Assembly (NCBI GenBank): GCA_035546535.1
Contig: DASZWQ010000017.1
Span: 36,826 to 100,825, forward strand
Direction: 5' to 3'
Length of the DNA: 64,000 bases
Source of the DNA: Pirellulales bacterium
GTDB lineage: Bacteria > Planctomycetota > Planctomycetia > Pirellulales > JACPPG01
Positions 42,091 through 53,000 of the stretch are shown here, in pieces (the stretch's first letter is position 1; each line of letters starts with the position of its first letter). A program made the position numbers and the translations under genes. The notes under the pieces were generated by a model. It was given only the letters and a program-made list of their open reading frames with translations, was not told the origin of the DNA and searched no databases.

Positions 42091-44343
42091 CTAATTACCT
42101 TGAGGCGCTGGCAGCCCGGGCTCGCGGTGAAAATCCCACAATAGCACCGCGCCGAGGCCGCTCGTGGCCATGGTCGAACCATCGGGACTGAAGGCGATCG
42201 AATTGATGAAGCATTGCGGTGCGACAACGGTCTCCAGGACCTTACCCTCGGGCACGCTGATGAGCTGAATCCGTGGCTGTGGTACCTCGTCAGCTTCCCA
42301 ATCGTCGCCGGGGGGATAGATCTGCGATTCCACGGCTAGCCATTTGCCGGAGGGGTGAAAGACCGCCTTGCCGGCTCGCGCTCCTGGCGGCACATCGACC
42401 GCCTGCCACGTGCCTCGCGCGATATCAACTAAGAGGAAACTCTCCCGAGCTTCCTTTTCGGCGAAATTGTTGTAGGCGTTTGCGGCGACGAACTGGCCGT
42501 CGGGCGAGGCGATCATGTAACCAAGTCTCTGTGTTCCTTCGGGAGACGCGATCGACAGCACCTCGCGCCCCGTAGCTACGTCCCATACCTTGAGCTCTTC
42601 GGTCACACTTAGAAAATCCTTTTTCGACTTCATCTGGCCGACGCTGCCGACAAGCACGCGGTCGCCCAGGGCAAACGTGCGAGCGTCGCACTGGTCCACC
42701 TTGTCGACGATCGTTCGCACTGGTTTCCAGTCGGGCGCGGCGAACAGTTTGATCGAGGCCGACAAAGGTTCATCGTCGTTTGGCTCCATGTCGATGGCCG
42801 CCAGGCGACTGTCTGATGAAAAACACTCAGGCACGCAGTTCCCTACCTGCACCTGTCGATAAGTTCCGCTCTCGGTGTTCCACAAGGTCAGGGCACGCGG
42901 TCGGCTGGATTCGAACTCCCCGGGCGTCTCGTCAAGCGACAATATGTGCTGGCCGTCAGGCGACAGGTTGATGCTGCGAATGCCATTGGCGGGCTTAGTC
43001 TGATAGGTGCGGAGCAAGCTCCCGGACTCCGTGTCCCAAGCGCGAATCGTCGCGCTGTACTCGACCTGCATGAGACGCTTGCCATCGCGCTCGATGGTCG
43101 TGTAATTGCCGTGCGGCTCCTGCCAAGCGTAGACTTTCTTCCAGTCGGGCGAGGGCAGGAAATAATCAGTCCTCGCGCGCCCTCCTTCTCCGGCATCGAT
43201 GCTCGTAATGCGTCGGCCGCTGGCCACGTCCCAGACGTTAATGATTCCCTGATCGTAGGTGCCCGCCATCAGACGTTTGCCGTCGGGCGAGTAGTTGATG
43301 CCGCTGATGATCGTGCCTGGCCCACTATGTTCGAGCTTGCCCACCAGTCGCGGCGAAACGGACTCGAGCTTTAGCGGCGCCGGACGCGGCACGACTTGCA
43401 CGTCGTGTGTCGATGATGCCACAAACGCACCGGGCCAGCTCTCCAGCGATACCACGGCCTGCGCCACGCCCACGCCCGCCTTCTCAGGCACGACGATATC
43501 ACCGTACAGATTCACGCCGCAGCAGCGCTCGTGCAATTCATAGGTCTCGACGATGCGCGGCCGGCCATCGGCCGCGGCCGGATAAGTGATTTGCAGCTGA
43601 GGCGAAATCGTGGGTGGAACCACCTTCTCATAAGCCACGTGGGCGGTCGCACCGGCGCCTAATCCTGGCGTCCCAACGGAGAGTATGATTTCCTCCTTGC
43701 GGCCGATACGCAGCGGATCGGGCGAGCCAAAGAACGAGATTCGCCACGGTCCGCCGAAATGCACGATCGGCGCATCGGCCGGCCGCGCGGCAAACTGCAA
43801 CAAGCCCTGGTCGTCCCAAGATCCGGCCGAATGCGGCACGCGACCGCCTAAGCCCGATCCCTGCTGCCCGGGCATGGCGACCTCGATATAGACATTGCAG
43901 CCACGGAAGCGCGGATTCTCGGCGAGCGTTCGGTCAAGTTCGGGAAACTGATCGCGCAAATGATCGAGCGAGTTCCATCCGACTGACAGACCTTTATGCA
44001 CGCCAGATTTGTCCGGAATATCGCCGGCCTTGAAATAGAATTCTTCGAGTTTCGGATCACTCGATTTCTCGTCCGCTTCGATCCGCTCGCCCGGCTCGGT
44101 CAGATCGCCGTTGCCGTTGCGGTCGACGAACAGAACCGGCCCGTCGTGGACGAGCCATACGCGTTTGCGCGCCTCGGGCCCAAAGACGAGCAAGCAGTAG
44201 CGCTGCTCTTTCGAGTTGAATTCCGGCAGCTTGCCGATCTTGCGCTCGATCTTGTCGAGTTCGACCGCATGGGCAACACCGGCCAGGTAAAGCGCCACGC
44301 AAAGCCATAACGCCAAGCAGAGAACGTGAAACGCCTGTCGCAT
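42091..44343 (-). CDS. Secreted WD40 protein, tandem paralogue 2, with EF-hand-like loop
   Basis: The 750-residue protein has a signal peptide, an N-terminal domain starting VELDKIERKIGKLPEF with the loop DRNGNGDLTEPGERIEAD (a calcium-loop-like DxNxNGDL), a central domain of about 200 residues, and WD40 blades (GINYSPDGKRLM, SINLSPDGQHILS, SIAFSPDGSTMAT) over the C-terminal half. It is about as long as, and clearly homologous to, the protein encoded 35 bases upstream, so the pair arose by tandem duplication. Both are exported; the ligand is unknown. No T-tract terminator follows. Confidence 0.82.
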   Translation of the reverse strand: MRQAFHVLCLALWLCVALYLAGVAHAVELDKIERKIGKLPEFNSKEQRYCLLVFGPEARKRVWLVHDGPVLFVDRNGNGDLTEPGERIEADEKSSDPKLEEFYFKAGDIPDKSGVHKGLSVGWNSLDHLRDQFPELDRTLAENPRFRGCNVYIEVAMPGQQGSGLGGRVPHSAGSWDDQGLLQFAARPADAPIVHFGGPWRISFFGSPDPLRIGRKEEIILSVGTPGLGAGATAHVAYEKVVPPTISPQLQITYPAAADGRPRIVETYELHERCCGVNLYGDIVVPEKAGVGVAQAVVSLESWPGAFVASSTHDVQVVPRPAPLKLESVSPRLVGKLEHSGPGTIISGINYSPDGKRLMAGTYDQGIINVWDVASGRRITSIDAGEGGRARTDYFLPSPDWKKVYAWQEPHGNYTTIERDGKRLMQVEYSATIRAWDTESGSLLRTYQTKPANGIRSINLSPDGQHILSLDETPGEFESSRPRALTLWNTESGTYRQVQVGNCVPECFSSDSRLAAIDMEPNDDEPLSASIKLFAAPDWKPVRTIVDKVDQCDARTFALGDRVLVGSVGQMKSKKDFLSVTEELKVWDVATGREVLSIASPEGTQRLGYMIASPDGQFVAANAYNNFAEKEARESFLLVDIARGTWQAVDVPPGARAGKAVFHPSGKWLAVESQIYPPGDDWEADEVPQPRIQLISVPEGKVLETVVAPQCFINSIAFSPDGSTMATSGLGAVLLWDFHREPGLPAPQGN

Positions 44344-44378
44344 AGGGGCCTCTTATCTACGTCGCTATTTGAGAGTGG

Positions 44379-46634
44379 TTATTTATCAGAACTGTCGATC
44401 GACGGCTCGGGTGGCCGGTGGAAATCCCACAACAACACCGAACCTGGGCCGCTTGTGGCCAGCATCGTCCCATCGGGGCTGAACGCCATGGAACCCAGGA
44501 AGCATTGTGGCGCCACGAGCGTCTCCAAGGCTTCGCCCTCGGGCATGCTCATTAGCACGATGCGCGGCTGTGGAAGATCTTCGACCTTGGGATCGCGCCG
44601 TATTTGGTCTTTGGGGATTACTTGCCTCGACGTGGCGAAATAGCGGCCGCTCGGGTGAAACACGGGCACGCGCAGGAAACCTTCCGTGGGCTCGTCGATC
44701 ATCTTCCAGGTCTTGTTCGCGATGTCGACCAGCACGAGACGTTCCTTGCCGGCGTGGTCGATCGTCCAGGTTGAAACCAAAAGATGCCGGCCATCAGGTG
44801 AAAGAGCGGACGAGACGAACGCCTCGCCTTTGTTCCGCGCCGCGATCGACAGCAGTTCCTTGCCCGACTTTACGTCCCACAGCTTCAAAAAGCTGTGGGC
44901 GTTCTCGTAGTCGTGTGGCTTTTCCAGGACCCTCAGCGCCCCGACCAGGATTTCGCCACCAGCGACAAAAGTGAGAGCACGCGCATCGGTGAGTTTGCCG
45001 GCGAAAGGAATTTTCACGATGCTGTTCCACTGTGGCGCGGTGAACACTTCGATGGCGCCATCGAAGCCGCTCTCTTTGTCGTCCTCAACCGGCGTGGTGA
45101 CCGCCACCATCCGGCTGTCCGCGGAAACGCACCACGGCATCGCGTTTCCTTTTCTTACCTCGCGGTACGTATCGGTCTTTTCATCCCACAAGCACAAGTC
45201 GCGTGGACGGTGCAACTCGAACTCACCCGGCATTTCGTCCATGGACACGAAGTATTTGCCGTTCGGCGCCAAGACCATGTAGCGGATGCCGTGTGGCGGG
45301 TCGGTCTGAAACGTGCGCAACAAGCTGCCAGAATCCAAGCTCCACGAGCGGATCATGCTGCTGTATTCGACGCTGTTGAGAACCTTGTCGTCGCGCTCGA
45401 CCTTGGTGAACACACCGTGCGTTTCATGCCAGGCAAAGAGCTTCGACCAGTCGGCCGTAGGAATGAAGAATTCGTCCGTCGAGCGATAGCCTTTTCCGGC
45501 GTCGAGCGAGAATAGCCTTTGTCCCGAGGCGAGGTCCCACACGTTGACGATGCCGCCCGGGTAGTCGCCGGCCAGCAGGCGTTTGCCATCGGGCGAGAAG
45601 TGAATGCCCGTGATTTCGTGCTGCGGATTGCCGTTTTCGAGCTTGCTCACCAATCGCGACGAAACCGGATACAGCTTGGGGCCCTTCTTGGGAGGCAAAA
45701 CCTTGAATTCGTGCGACGAGGGAGCGACGACCACGCCCGGCCAGCTCTCGAGCGAGATGTCGACCTTGGCCGTGCCGGTACCGACGTCCTCGGGCACGGC
45801 CACATCGCCGTACAAATTCACGGTGCAGCAGCGGCGCGCGAGCTCATAGACTTTCTTGATCGGCTCGGCGCCCGCCGACAATGGTGGAAACGCGACCTCG
45901 GCTTTGGGAATGAGCGCTTCGGGGATCACCTTGTTGTAGGCAATGGCGGCGGTCGATCCTGGCCCGAGGCCGGGCGTGCCTACGACCAGATCCAGATCCT
46001 TGTTGCGTCCCACGCGCCAGGTTTCCGGCGAACTTGACAGCGTCACCTGCCAGGGACCGCCGAAATGGATGATCGGTGCATCGGCCGGCCGGTCGGCAAA
46101 TTGCAACAGGCCATGGGCGTCGCGGTTCCATGCCCGATGCGGCACGCGCCCACCCAGCCCCTCACCGCGCAAATTCGGCAGGTCGACGTCGATGAACACC
46201 AGGCAGGAGCGGAAGCGCGGATTCTTCTCGAGCGCCGCGCGAATCTCTTCGTCCGTGTCACGCAAGTGATCGAGCTTCGCTCGGCCGACTTGCAGGTTTT
46301 TGTGAACGACGTCCCCATCGGAAATATCACCCGCCGAGAAATGAAACGTTTCTTCCTCGGCATCGCTCGATTTCGGGTCCGCCTCGATTCGTTCGCCTGG
46401 CTCGGTCAAGTCGCCATTGCCGTTGCGATCGACGTACAAGAGCGGGCCATCCTGGACGATCCACACCCGGGTGCGCGCCTCGGGACCGAACACGAGCAGG
46501 CAGTAGCCTTGCTCCCTGGCCGTGAACGTGGGGAGCTTTTGAATCGCGCGCTCGATCTTATCGAGCTCGACGGCTCGCACTAGTGAGGCGAGACAGAAAA
46601 ACGCGACGCAAGCCCTGCAAATCGTGATTCGCAT
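44379..46634 (-). CDS. Secreted WD40 protein, tandem paralogue 1, with EF-hand-like loop
   Basis: The 751-residue protein follows the same plan as its neighbour: signal peptide, VELDKIERAIQKLPTF, the loop DRNGNGDLTEPGERIEAD kept exactly, a middle domain with GRVPHRAWNRDAHGLLQFAD, and WD40 blades such as GIHFSPDGKRLLAG and SMAFSPDGTMLATSG at the same places. Divergence is greatest in the blades, conservation greatest in the N-terminal domain. It is first in the pair's transcript. A function as a calcium-stabilised surface or periplasmic propeller is an inference. Confidence 0.82.
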   Translation of the reverse strand: MRITICRACVAFFCLASLVRAVELDKIERAIQKLPTFTAREQGYCLLVFGPEARTRVWIVQDGPLLYVDRNGNGDLTEPGERIEADPKSSDAEEETFHFSAGDISDGDVVHKNLQVGRAKLDHLRDTDEEIRAALEKNPRFRSCLVFIDVDLPNLRGEGLGGRVPHRAWNRDAHGLLQFADRPADAPIIHFGGPWQVTLSSSPETWRVGRNKDLDLVVGTPGLGPGSTAAIAYNKVIPEALIPKAEVAFPPLSAGAEPIKKVYELARRCCTVNLYGDVAVPEDVGTGTAKVDISLESWPGVVVAPSSHEFKVLPPKKGPKLYPVSSRLVSKLENGNPQHEITGIHFSPDGKRLLAGDYPGGIVNVWDLASGQRLFSLDAGKGYRSTDEFFIPTADWSKLFAWHETHGVFTKVERDDKVLNSVEYSSMIRSWSLDSGSLLRTFQTDPPHGIRYMVLAPNGKYFVSMDEMPGEFELHRPRDLCLWDEKTDTYREVRKGNAMPWCVSADSRMVAVTTPVEDDKESGFDGAIEVFTAPQWNSIVKIPFAGKLTDARALTFVAGGEILVGALRVLEKPHDYENAHSFLKLWDVKSGKELLSIAARNKGEAFVSSALSPDGRHLLVSTWTIDHAGKERLVLVDIANKTWKMIDEPTEGFLRVPVFHPSGRYFATSRQVIPKDQIRRDPKVEDLPQPRIVLMSMPEGEALETLVAPQCFLGSMAFSPDGTMLATSGPGSVLLWDFHRPPEPSIDSSDK

Positions 46635-46750
46635 TGCCGCCCTCTCGTTCTGAACTACGTTCCGTCCATCGGCCTCCTCATCTTAGGTGGGTCGTCGCGA
46701 GAATACGAGGGTTTTTTGCGCCCGTGCCCCCCCGTTCACCCATTGCATTA

Positions 46751-47425
46751 CTAGCGCGAGGCGGATGCCGCGCGGCGCCGCCGGCGTTTGAGGAATAACG
46801 CCGTGCTAGCGCCGATCATTGCAATGACCAACGTCGATGGCTCGGGTACGGGCGAACTGAGAGCGTACAGTGGAAGTTGAGTCTCGGAGGTGGTGTTTAC
46901 TGATATCCAGGCTGAGTTGCTCTGATTCGAGTCGCCATATACTACGTTCGTATCACCGAGCGCATTACCGGTTTCGAGACCACCGAGCATCGTCGAACCC
47001 GTGAAGACATATGATGTTTCGGCGTTGCCGAACTGATTGTATTGTGCTGGATTCGTAATAGTGCCGTTGTATATGCCGGTGGCGGCATCGGCCAGCAACT
47101 GGCCCTGCGTGTTATATACCGCGACACCGTTGTCAGGGGCGTTGACGATCGCGTCCACAGTGCTGGTCGAGCCGACAACGTGCCACGTAAGATCATGCTG
47201 CGTCGTGAGCGCGGCAAGCACGGGGCTGAGGTTTGCTTCCGCAGTGACGAAGCTGTTGTACGTGTTAATGTCGGCGCTTGTTGCCGTCGTCGTATCGAGT
47301 GTGACAAATAGAATCTCGTATGGCGTTCCCGCAGGAACGTCCGGGAGGATGACAGTCGCAGGTACGACCGCCGGCAGAAGCAATGGGAGAATTACCACAG
47401 AGGCGAGTAGTACAGGCTTGGGCAT
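46751..47425 (-). CDS. PEP-CTERM sorted surface protein
   Basis: From the ATG at 47425 the 224-residue product has a signal peptide (KPVLLASVVILPLLLPAVVP), a small unknown domain and a C-terminal PEP-CTERM signal: SSPVPEPSTLVIAMIGAS, a hydrophobic stretch, then KRRRRR. Such proteins are sorted by exosortase, not encoded here. GGAG lies eight bases before this ATG. A second in-frame ATG at 47596 has an even better site (GAGGAG) and would add 57 residues starting with another hydrophobic segment; which is used is open. Confidence 0.7.
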   Translation of the reverse strand: MPKPVLLASVVILPLLLPAVVPATVILPDVPAGTPYEILFVTLDTTTATSADINTYNSFVTAEANLSPVLAALTTQHDLTWHVVGSTSTVDAIVNAPDNGVAVYNTQGQLLADAATGIYNGTITNPAQYNQFGNAETSYVFTGSTMLGGLETGNALGDTNVVYGDSNQSNSAWISVNTTSETQLPLYALSSPVPEPSTLVIAMIGASTALFLKRRRRRAASASR

Positions 47426-47795
47426 GGAGTAGGCTCCGAAAGTTGTCGACAATTGTCGATGATGGTTAGTGTTGAACGAGAGAATCATGCGCAGGACATG
47501 GATAGCCGCGAGGCGGAGAATCGCTGTGTGCGCAAGACTGGCTGCGATTGACGTGGCAGCAGCCAAGACAAGACGAGACAATACGGACGTGTACATGAAG
47601 ATCTCCTCAAAGGCTGGAATGAAGTAGCGGCGGCGGGTAAAGCCCGCCGCAACGTCGCGGCGACGGATCAAACCGCGGTCAACCGACTGGCTTACCGCGG
47701 GAGACAAGAGGCGTCGAACGGGCTTACTTCATTAGCATTTGAGGAGTTATTCAATTACGAGCACGACCCGTAGAGGGAAGATGTGTAGGGCCAGC
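47426..47795. other. Region between the two PEP-CTERM genes
   Basis: About 370 bases, of which 47426-47596 could be coding if the upstream start of the PEP-CTERM gene is used. The rest is a leader with the hairpin below. No other gene is seen. Confidence 0.45.
47630..47650 (-). other. GC-rich 5' leader hairpin of the PEP-CTERM gene
   Basis: GCGGCGGG and CCCGCCGC flank a 5-base loop (47630-47650), a perfect 8-bp stem about 20 bases upstream of GAGGAG and the ATG at 47596. It could modulate translation of the longer form. Confidence 0.5.
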
Positions 47796-49037
47796 CTATC
47801 GGCGACGGTACCTACGGCCATACCAAAACAACACGGGGCCACTCAGGCCCAAAAGCACGAGCGTCGACGGCTCGGGCACCGGGGAAAGCTTAAACACGGT
47901 GCCGTCATTGTTCGCCCCGCCGCTGTACGTCGTGCCGTAAAGGTTTCCGGCCGGGTCGAGCAGAAGCCCTGCTTCGGGGTTTGCCCCGTTGGCGCCATTA
48001 AATGTGACCAGTGTGGTGATCGCGTTCGATCCGGCAGCGATCTCGAATACGGTGCCGTCTCCGGACGGGCCGCCACTTGCTGTCGTACCATAAAGGTTCC
48101 CAACCCCGTCGAGGACCAGGCCCCCAAGAATGTTCGTCCCTGTAGTGTCGCCGGGGAATGTGGCTAATGTGGTGAGCGCGTGCGACTGGGCAGAAATTTC
48201 GAATACTGTGCTGGAAAATGCAGTGTCGGAAGTCGTACCGTAGAGGTTTCCGGAAGCGTCGGCGATCAGTCCCGCAGCTGGTTGCGCACCATTGGTACCA
48301 TCGAACGAGACCAACGTGGTGATCGTGTGCGAACCGGCGGCAATTTCGAACACGGTACCGCGGTTGAACGCTCCGCCGCCGTATGTCGTGCCGTAGAGGT
48401 TCCCGGCGGCGTCAGTGACCAGGCTCCCCAAAGGGAACGCACCGTTACTGCCACCATTGAACGAAACAAGTGTCGTGAGCGTGTGCGAACCGGAGGCGAC
48501 TTCGAATACCGTGCCGGCTCCGGATGCTCCCCCGCCTTCCGCCGTGCCGTAGAGGTTACCGGCAGCGTCGCTAATCAGAGCTGCGGCAGGTTCTAAACCA
48601 TTGGAGCCAGTGAATGCAGCCAGTGTGGTGACCGTGTTCGAGCCGGCGGCAACGTCGAACACGGTGCCGTCACCGGATGACCCACCCTCCGACGCTGTTC
48701 CAAAAAAAATCCCGGCCCCGTCACTGATCAGGCTCGCAACAGGGAATCGACCATCGGAAAAGCCGTTTAACGAGACCAACGTCGTGGCCGTGTTCGAGCC
48801 GGCGGCGATTTCAAACACGTTGCCAGCGCTGGATGTCCCGCCTGTTTCCGTCGTGCCGTAAAGATTCCCAGCCCCATCTATGATCACGCTCGCAGCAGGG
48901 TTCCGCCCATTTGTGGCATCGAACGAAACCAGCGTGCTAAACGAGTAGCCATCCGCATATGCGGCGCCGTGGATGGTCGGCATGAGTGCCGCGGCCAACA
49001 AGAGCCAGCGAGCGAATCGACCGGAGTAGGCCGCCAT
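47796..49037 (-). CDS. PEP-CTERM protein made of GloVer-type repeats
   Basis: After a signal peptide (RWLLLAAALMPTIHGAAYA) the protein of about 413 residues consists of eight or so copies of a repeat of about 45 residues with the core LISDAAGNLYGTAEGGGASG and GTVFEVASGSHTLTTLVSF, the GloVer/choice-of-anchor tandem repeat. It ends in the PEP-CTERM signal LSPVPEPSTLVLLGLSG, a hydrophobic stretch and RRYRRR. The repeats likely form a propeller on the cell surface. The start at 49037 is chosen for a normal signal length; the ATG at 49085 is in frame but neither has a good ribosome-binding site. Confidence 0.78.
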   Translation of the reverse strand: MAAYSGRFARWLLLAAALMPTIHGAAYADGYSFSTLVSFDATNGRNPAASVIIDGAGNLYGTTETGGTSSAGNVFEIAAGSNTATTLVSLNGFSDGRFPVASLISDGAGIFFGTASEGGSSGDGTVFDVAAGSNTVTTLAAFTGSNGLEPAAALISDAAGNLYGTAEGGGASGAGTVFEVASGSHTLTTLVSFNGGSNGAFPLGSLVTDAAGNLYGTTYGGGAFNRGTVFEIAAGSHTITTLVSFDGTNGAQPAAGLIADASGNLYGTTSDTAFSSTVFEISAQSHALTTLATFPGDTTGTNILGGLVLDGVGNLYGTTASGGPSGDGTVFEIAAGSNAITTLVTFNGANGANPEAGLLLDPAGNLYGTTYSGGANNDGTVFKLSPVPEPSTLVLLGLSGPVLFWYGRRYRRR

Positions 49038-49316
49038 CAGGTGTTCGTTATTCAATGTGCGTTCCTTGTTCAAGGTGACTGTCATCGGTGCGTGAGCGTG
49101 CGTTCCCAGGCACTCGCTGGCGGGCGACCGGCGCGCGGCCGCTTTACCTCTTCAATCCGCGAATCCGCGAATCCGAACAGGATTTCCGATAAAAAAGGAA
49201 AAAAATATCTTTGTCGTCGGACCATTGCTCGCCGGCGCCGCGGGCTGGTGTACGATCCGCAGGATTAATTTCTACACAGGCGCAGAAGCGGAAAACCGAA
49301 CACAAAATCTTGCAAC

Positions 49317-50018
49317 TTGCTTCACCGCAAGCCTTTGCAGAGCGCAATTGAAACGGTCCGCGAACGACTCCATACTGGACCCGCATCGCCATCGGCCGGA
49401 GCCGCGCCCGTGCAAGCCTCGCCGCAAATTTCGACCGCTCACCTGGACCAGCTTGTCGTGGCCGCGCGCGACGGCAATAAGGTCGCCCTGGCCCGACTTC
49501 TGGAGCTGCTCTCGGAATGCCTGTGGGCCGATATGCACAGTCGCCGGACGATGCGTCCGCCGGGACCGTCGCACGGGTTGTCCGACCTGATCCAGGACAC
49601 GCTGACCGTGGTGGCCGAGAAGTTTCCCCGGTTCAAGCGAGACTCGTTCATCGAGTTCAAGCAGTGGTCGTACGTGATCTTGCACCGGCGGCGGAAGCAA
49701 TGGATTCGCAACTTTCTGCATCGCAACGACGCGGCCCGACGGGAGCAGATTGGCTGGGTCCTGCGTGAACGACTGGGCCGGCATGGCGAGTGCGTCAGCG
49801 ATGCGCTGCAACGGCGGCAAGAAGCCCGCCGCGCGCAAACGATATTCGAGAGCCTGGACGTGAACGAGCAGTTCGTGATCCGGCTGCGCGCGGTGGAGGA
49901 TCGCCGCTTCGCGGAAATCGGCCGGCTGACGGAAAGAAGCGAGGGCGCGGCGTGCGTGGCCTACCGCCGGGCGATCCGCCGGCTGAAAAAGTTGTTCGAA
50001 GCCCATGAAAAGCATTGA
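49317..50018 (+). CDS. ECF-type RNA polymerase sigma factor (planctomycete subfamily)
   Basis: The 233-residue protein has a sigma-2 region (LVVAARDGNKVALARLLELL to LSDLIQDTLTVVAEKFPRF) and a sigma-4 region (ARRAQTIFESLDVNEQFVI, RFAEIGRLTERSEGAACVA) as in the large ECF groups of planctomycetes that pair with Ser/Thr kinases. No ATG is available: the frame begins with TTG at 49317 or, if shorter, GTG at 49410. Its 3' end overlaps the kinase gene by 14 bases, so the two are co-translated. The kinase probably controls or is controlled with this sigma factor. Confidence 0.82.
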   Translation: MLHRKPLQSAIETVRERLHTGPASPSAGAAPVQASPQISTAHLDQLVVAARDGNKVALARLLELLSECLWADMHSRRTMRPPGPSHGLSDLIQDTLTVVAEKFPRFKRDSFIEFKQWSYVILHRRRKQWIRNFLHRNDAARREQIGWVLRERLGRHGECVSDALQRRQEARRAQTIFESLDVNEQFVIRLRAVEDRRFAEIGRLTERSEGAACVAYRRAIRRLKKLFEAHEKH

Positions 50019-53000
50019 ATCCAACTACGCGGCCGTTCGATCGGTCGATTCGCCCGGATCGAGCTTGTCCGACGCGCTGCCGCCGGGCGACTGCTCGGAA
50101 TCGTACGGGCTGATGGTCTGGCTGACGAAGTTGCGGCAGGAACGTCTCGGCGCCGACTCGGCCGCCAGCGACCTGAACCTGGAGACGCCGCGCCGCATCG
50201 GACATTTCGAGCTGGAAGCGCTACTGGGGAGCGGCGCGTATGGGGCGGTGTTCCGCGCGCTCGACACGCGATTAAACCGGCGCGTGGCGCTGAAGGTGGC
50301 CTGGCCTGGCATCTTGATGGACCCGGTATTGAGCAAGCGTTTCGTCAAGGAGCCGAAGACCGTTGCATTGTTGCGTCATCCGGGCATCGTGGAAGTTCAC
50401 GAGACAGGGAACCTGGAGCTCGCCTGGTTCATGGTCTTGGAACTGATCGATGGTCCGACCCTGGAGCAATTACTAAAAGAGCCGCGCCGGGTACCGGCGC
50501 AGGTTGCCGCGGCGATGCTCAGGGACGTGGCGCTGGCGGTCGACCATGCACATTCGCACGGCGTTGTCCATCGCGACTTGAAGCCGAGTAACATCCTCTT
50601 GCGTCCTCGGGCCAGTGACGATGCCGCGTTTGAGCCGGTCGTCACGGATTTTGGATTAGCGCATTGGCCGGAAAACGGACAAGCGTCGGCGCTGACCGCC
50701 ACCTGTGTCGTCTTGGGGACGGATCACTATATGTCGCCGGAACAGGCGGCCGGGCTAAATGCCGAAGTAGGTCCGTCGTCAGACATTTTTTCGCTCGGTG
50801 TAATCCTCTACGAATTGACGAGCGGTGTGCGGCCGTTTGACGGCGAGACTTCTGAGCACGTTCGGAAACGAATCCAGGAAGAGGAACCGCGGCCGGTTCG
50901 GTGTTTGCGAAAGGACATACCGAAGGACCTGGAAACGGTCATTCTTAAATGCCTGGAGAAATCACCTGGCCGCAGGTATGCAACGGCGCTGGAGTTGGCC
51001 GACGACCTCACGCGATTCCTAAACCAGGAGCCGGTTCGCGCACGGCCCGCAGGGCTGCTCTATCGCGGCTGGAAGTATGTGCGGCGAAGGCCGCTGGCCG
51101 TGGCGTTGACATCGACGGTTTTATTTGCCGTTGCACTTATCGCGGGCCTGGTCGGCGCCTGGATACATGATCGGCTGCTTGCGGAACATGAGCTCGCCGC
51201 CGCCGAGAAGATGACCGCCGCCGTTGAAGGGATGGAGCGCCAACATCGGTATGCCGCCGCGATCAGACACGCCGGCACCGCCATCGAGCGCGGTCACCGT
51301 GCTGAGGCGCTGGAATACCTCAAGCAAAGCGAATCATTGGTCGGCCCGTCGATTCGCAAGGGAATCGAATGGGAAACTTTGTGGTCAATGGCGAACGAGG
51401 TGGACCATACGCTGCACGCGCTGACCAGCGTGCGAGCCGTCCGCTTCGCTCCGGACGGCAAGACGATGGCCTCGATTAGCGCCGATGGGCTGACGACGCT
51501 ATGGAACACTGGAGATTGGAGCAAACGGCGCGCGCTAATCAGCAAGGTCCGCAGCCCACGAGCCGCCGAATATTCACCAGACGGCGCGCTGCTGGCTCTC
51601 GCGGGGGAGAATGGCCGAGTGGCCGTCTATCGGATCAACGACGGGCGAACCATTTATGATCAGCAAGTCGGCGAAGTCCGGCTGTTTGCCGCGGCCTGGC
51701 TCGGCAGCTCGTCGCGGCTGGCTGTCGGCGGAAGCAAAGGGATCGTGTTCGTGATTGACTTGTCTACCCACGAATGTCGCAGCAGTGAACCCCTGCTTCC
51801 TTCGGCCGATGTGCCGGCGACCGAAGTGCAGAATCCGAACGAGATCATTGACCTCACTTATGTTCCCCAACGCAACATAATCGGCGTCTTGAAATCCCCG
51901 ACCGAGGTGAAACTGGTCGATGCCGATAGGTTGATCCCCGTCGGCGGTTGGGTGAACGGGTTGGAGAACGCCGGCGCGATGTGTCACCTCCCCATCGGGC
52001 CGGGCTACTTCGCGATCGGTGCAGCGCCGCATGCGACGGGGATTTACGCAATCGACGATGGTGCCAAGGTGGCTTCGATTCCGGTGACCCAAATTGTCGC
52101 CTCGCTGCGGTATACGCCCGCGACCCAGACCCTGTCTGCCGGTCTGTGGAATGGGCTCGTGCAGGTTTGGTCGATTGGGCCAATCTTGACGGGTACTAAC
52201 AATCCCGGACGACGCCTGACAGGACATGCAGGGCGCACCCTGTCGGTGGATGTCTCGCCCGACGGCGAATGGCTCGCCTCGGGCGGGAGAGATAAGACAG
52301 TCCGCATTTGGCGCCGGCCGCTGGACGGCGGATCGTCCAAGATTCCATTGCAAAGTCGTCCGTGCGCCATGACATTCTCACCGTGCGGCCGATGGCTGGT
52401 CTTGGCCTCAATGGACAAAGGCCAAGACGCCAGCGCAACGCTCATTGATGTGCACCAAGGTCGGAAGCTGTGGTCGACGGAAATCCGCACGCCGACTGGC
52501 CCGCACACGTCACTGCCAAATTGCATTTTTGCCTTTTGCCCGTCGGGGGATGTAATTGCTCTTATCGAAAGGGATGGTTCCGTTGCCGAGCGAATAGCCG
52601 CATCAGGGAAGGTCATCGGGAGCCATCACACCGTTGACCGGCCTGAACGTCTCTGGTATTTCGAGGAGGAGAGCGGATTGATTTCGCATTACCTGCCGTC
52701 GGAAGCCGTTTGGACAATCGTTAATCGCAACACCGGCGCATTGCGCCGCGTAGTATCAAAGCGCGAGCTGTTGGACGTCTCGTGGACCACTAAGGGCGCC
52801 TATTGGATCGAAACGGATTCCTACCATAATTGTCTTATCAGGCGACCGTGGTCAGAGCAGGCGACGAAAAGAGTCAGCATGCCGGAGCGGCCATTTCTGG
52901 CCCGAATCTCGCCCAACTGCCGGTATCTTGTGGCCGGCGGATACGACGCGTCGGTCTATCTTTGGAAGCTCGATGGATCGTCAACGCCAACGACGCTTGT

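Noticed and set aside
47842..49037. Direct DNA repeats suggesting a CRISPR or satellite
   Set aside because: They are in-frame protein repeats of the GloVer type within one gene.
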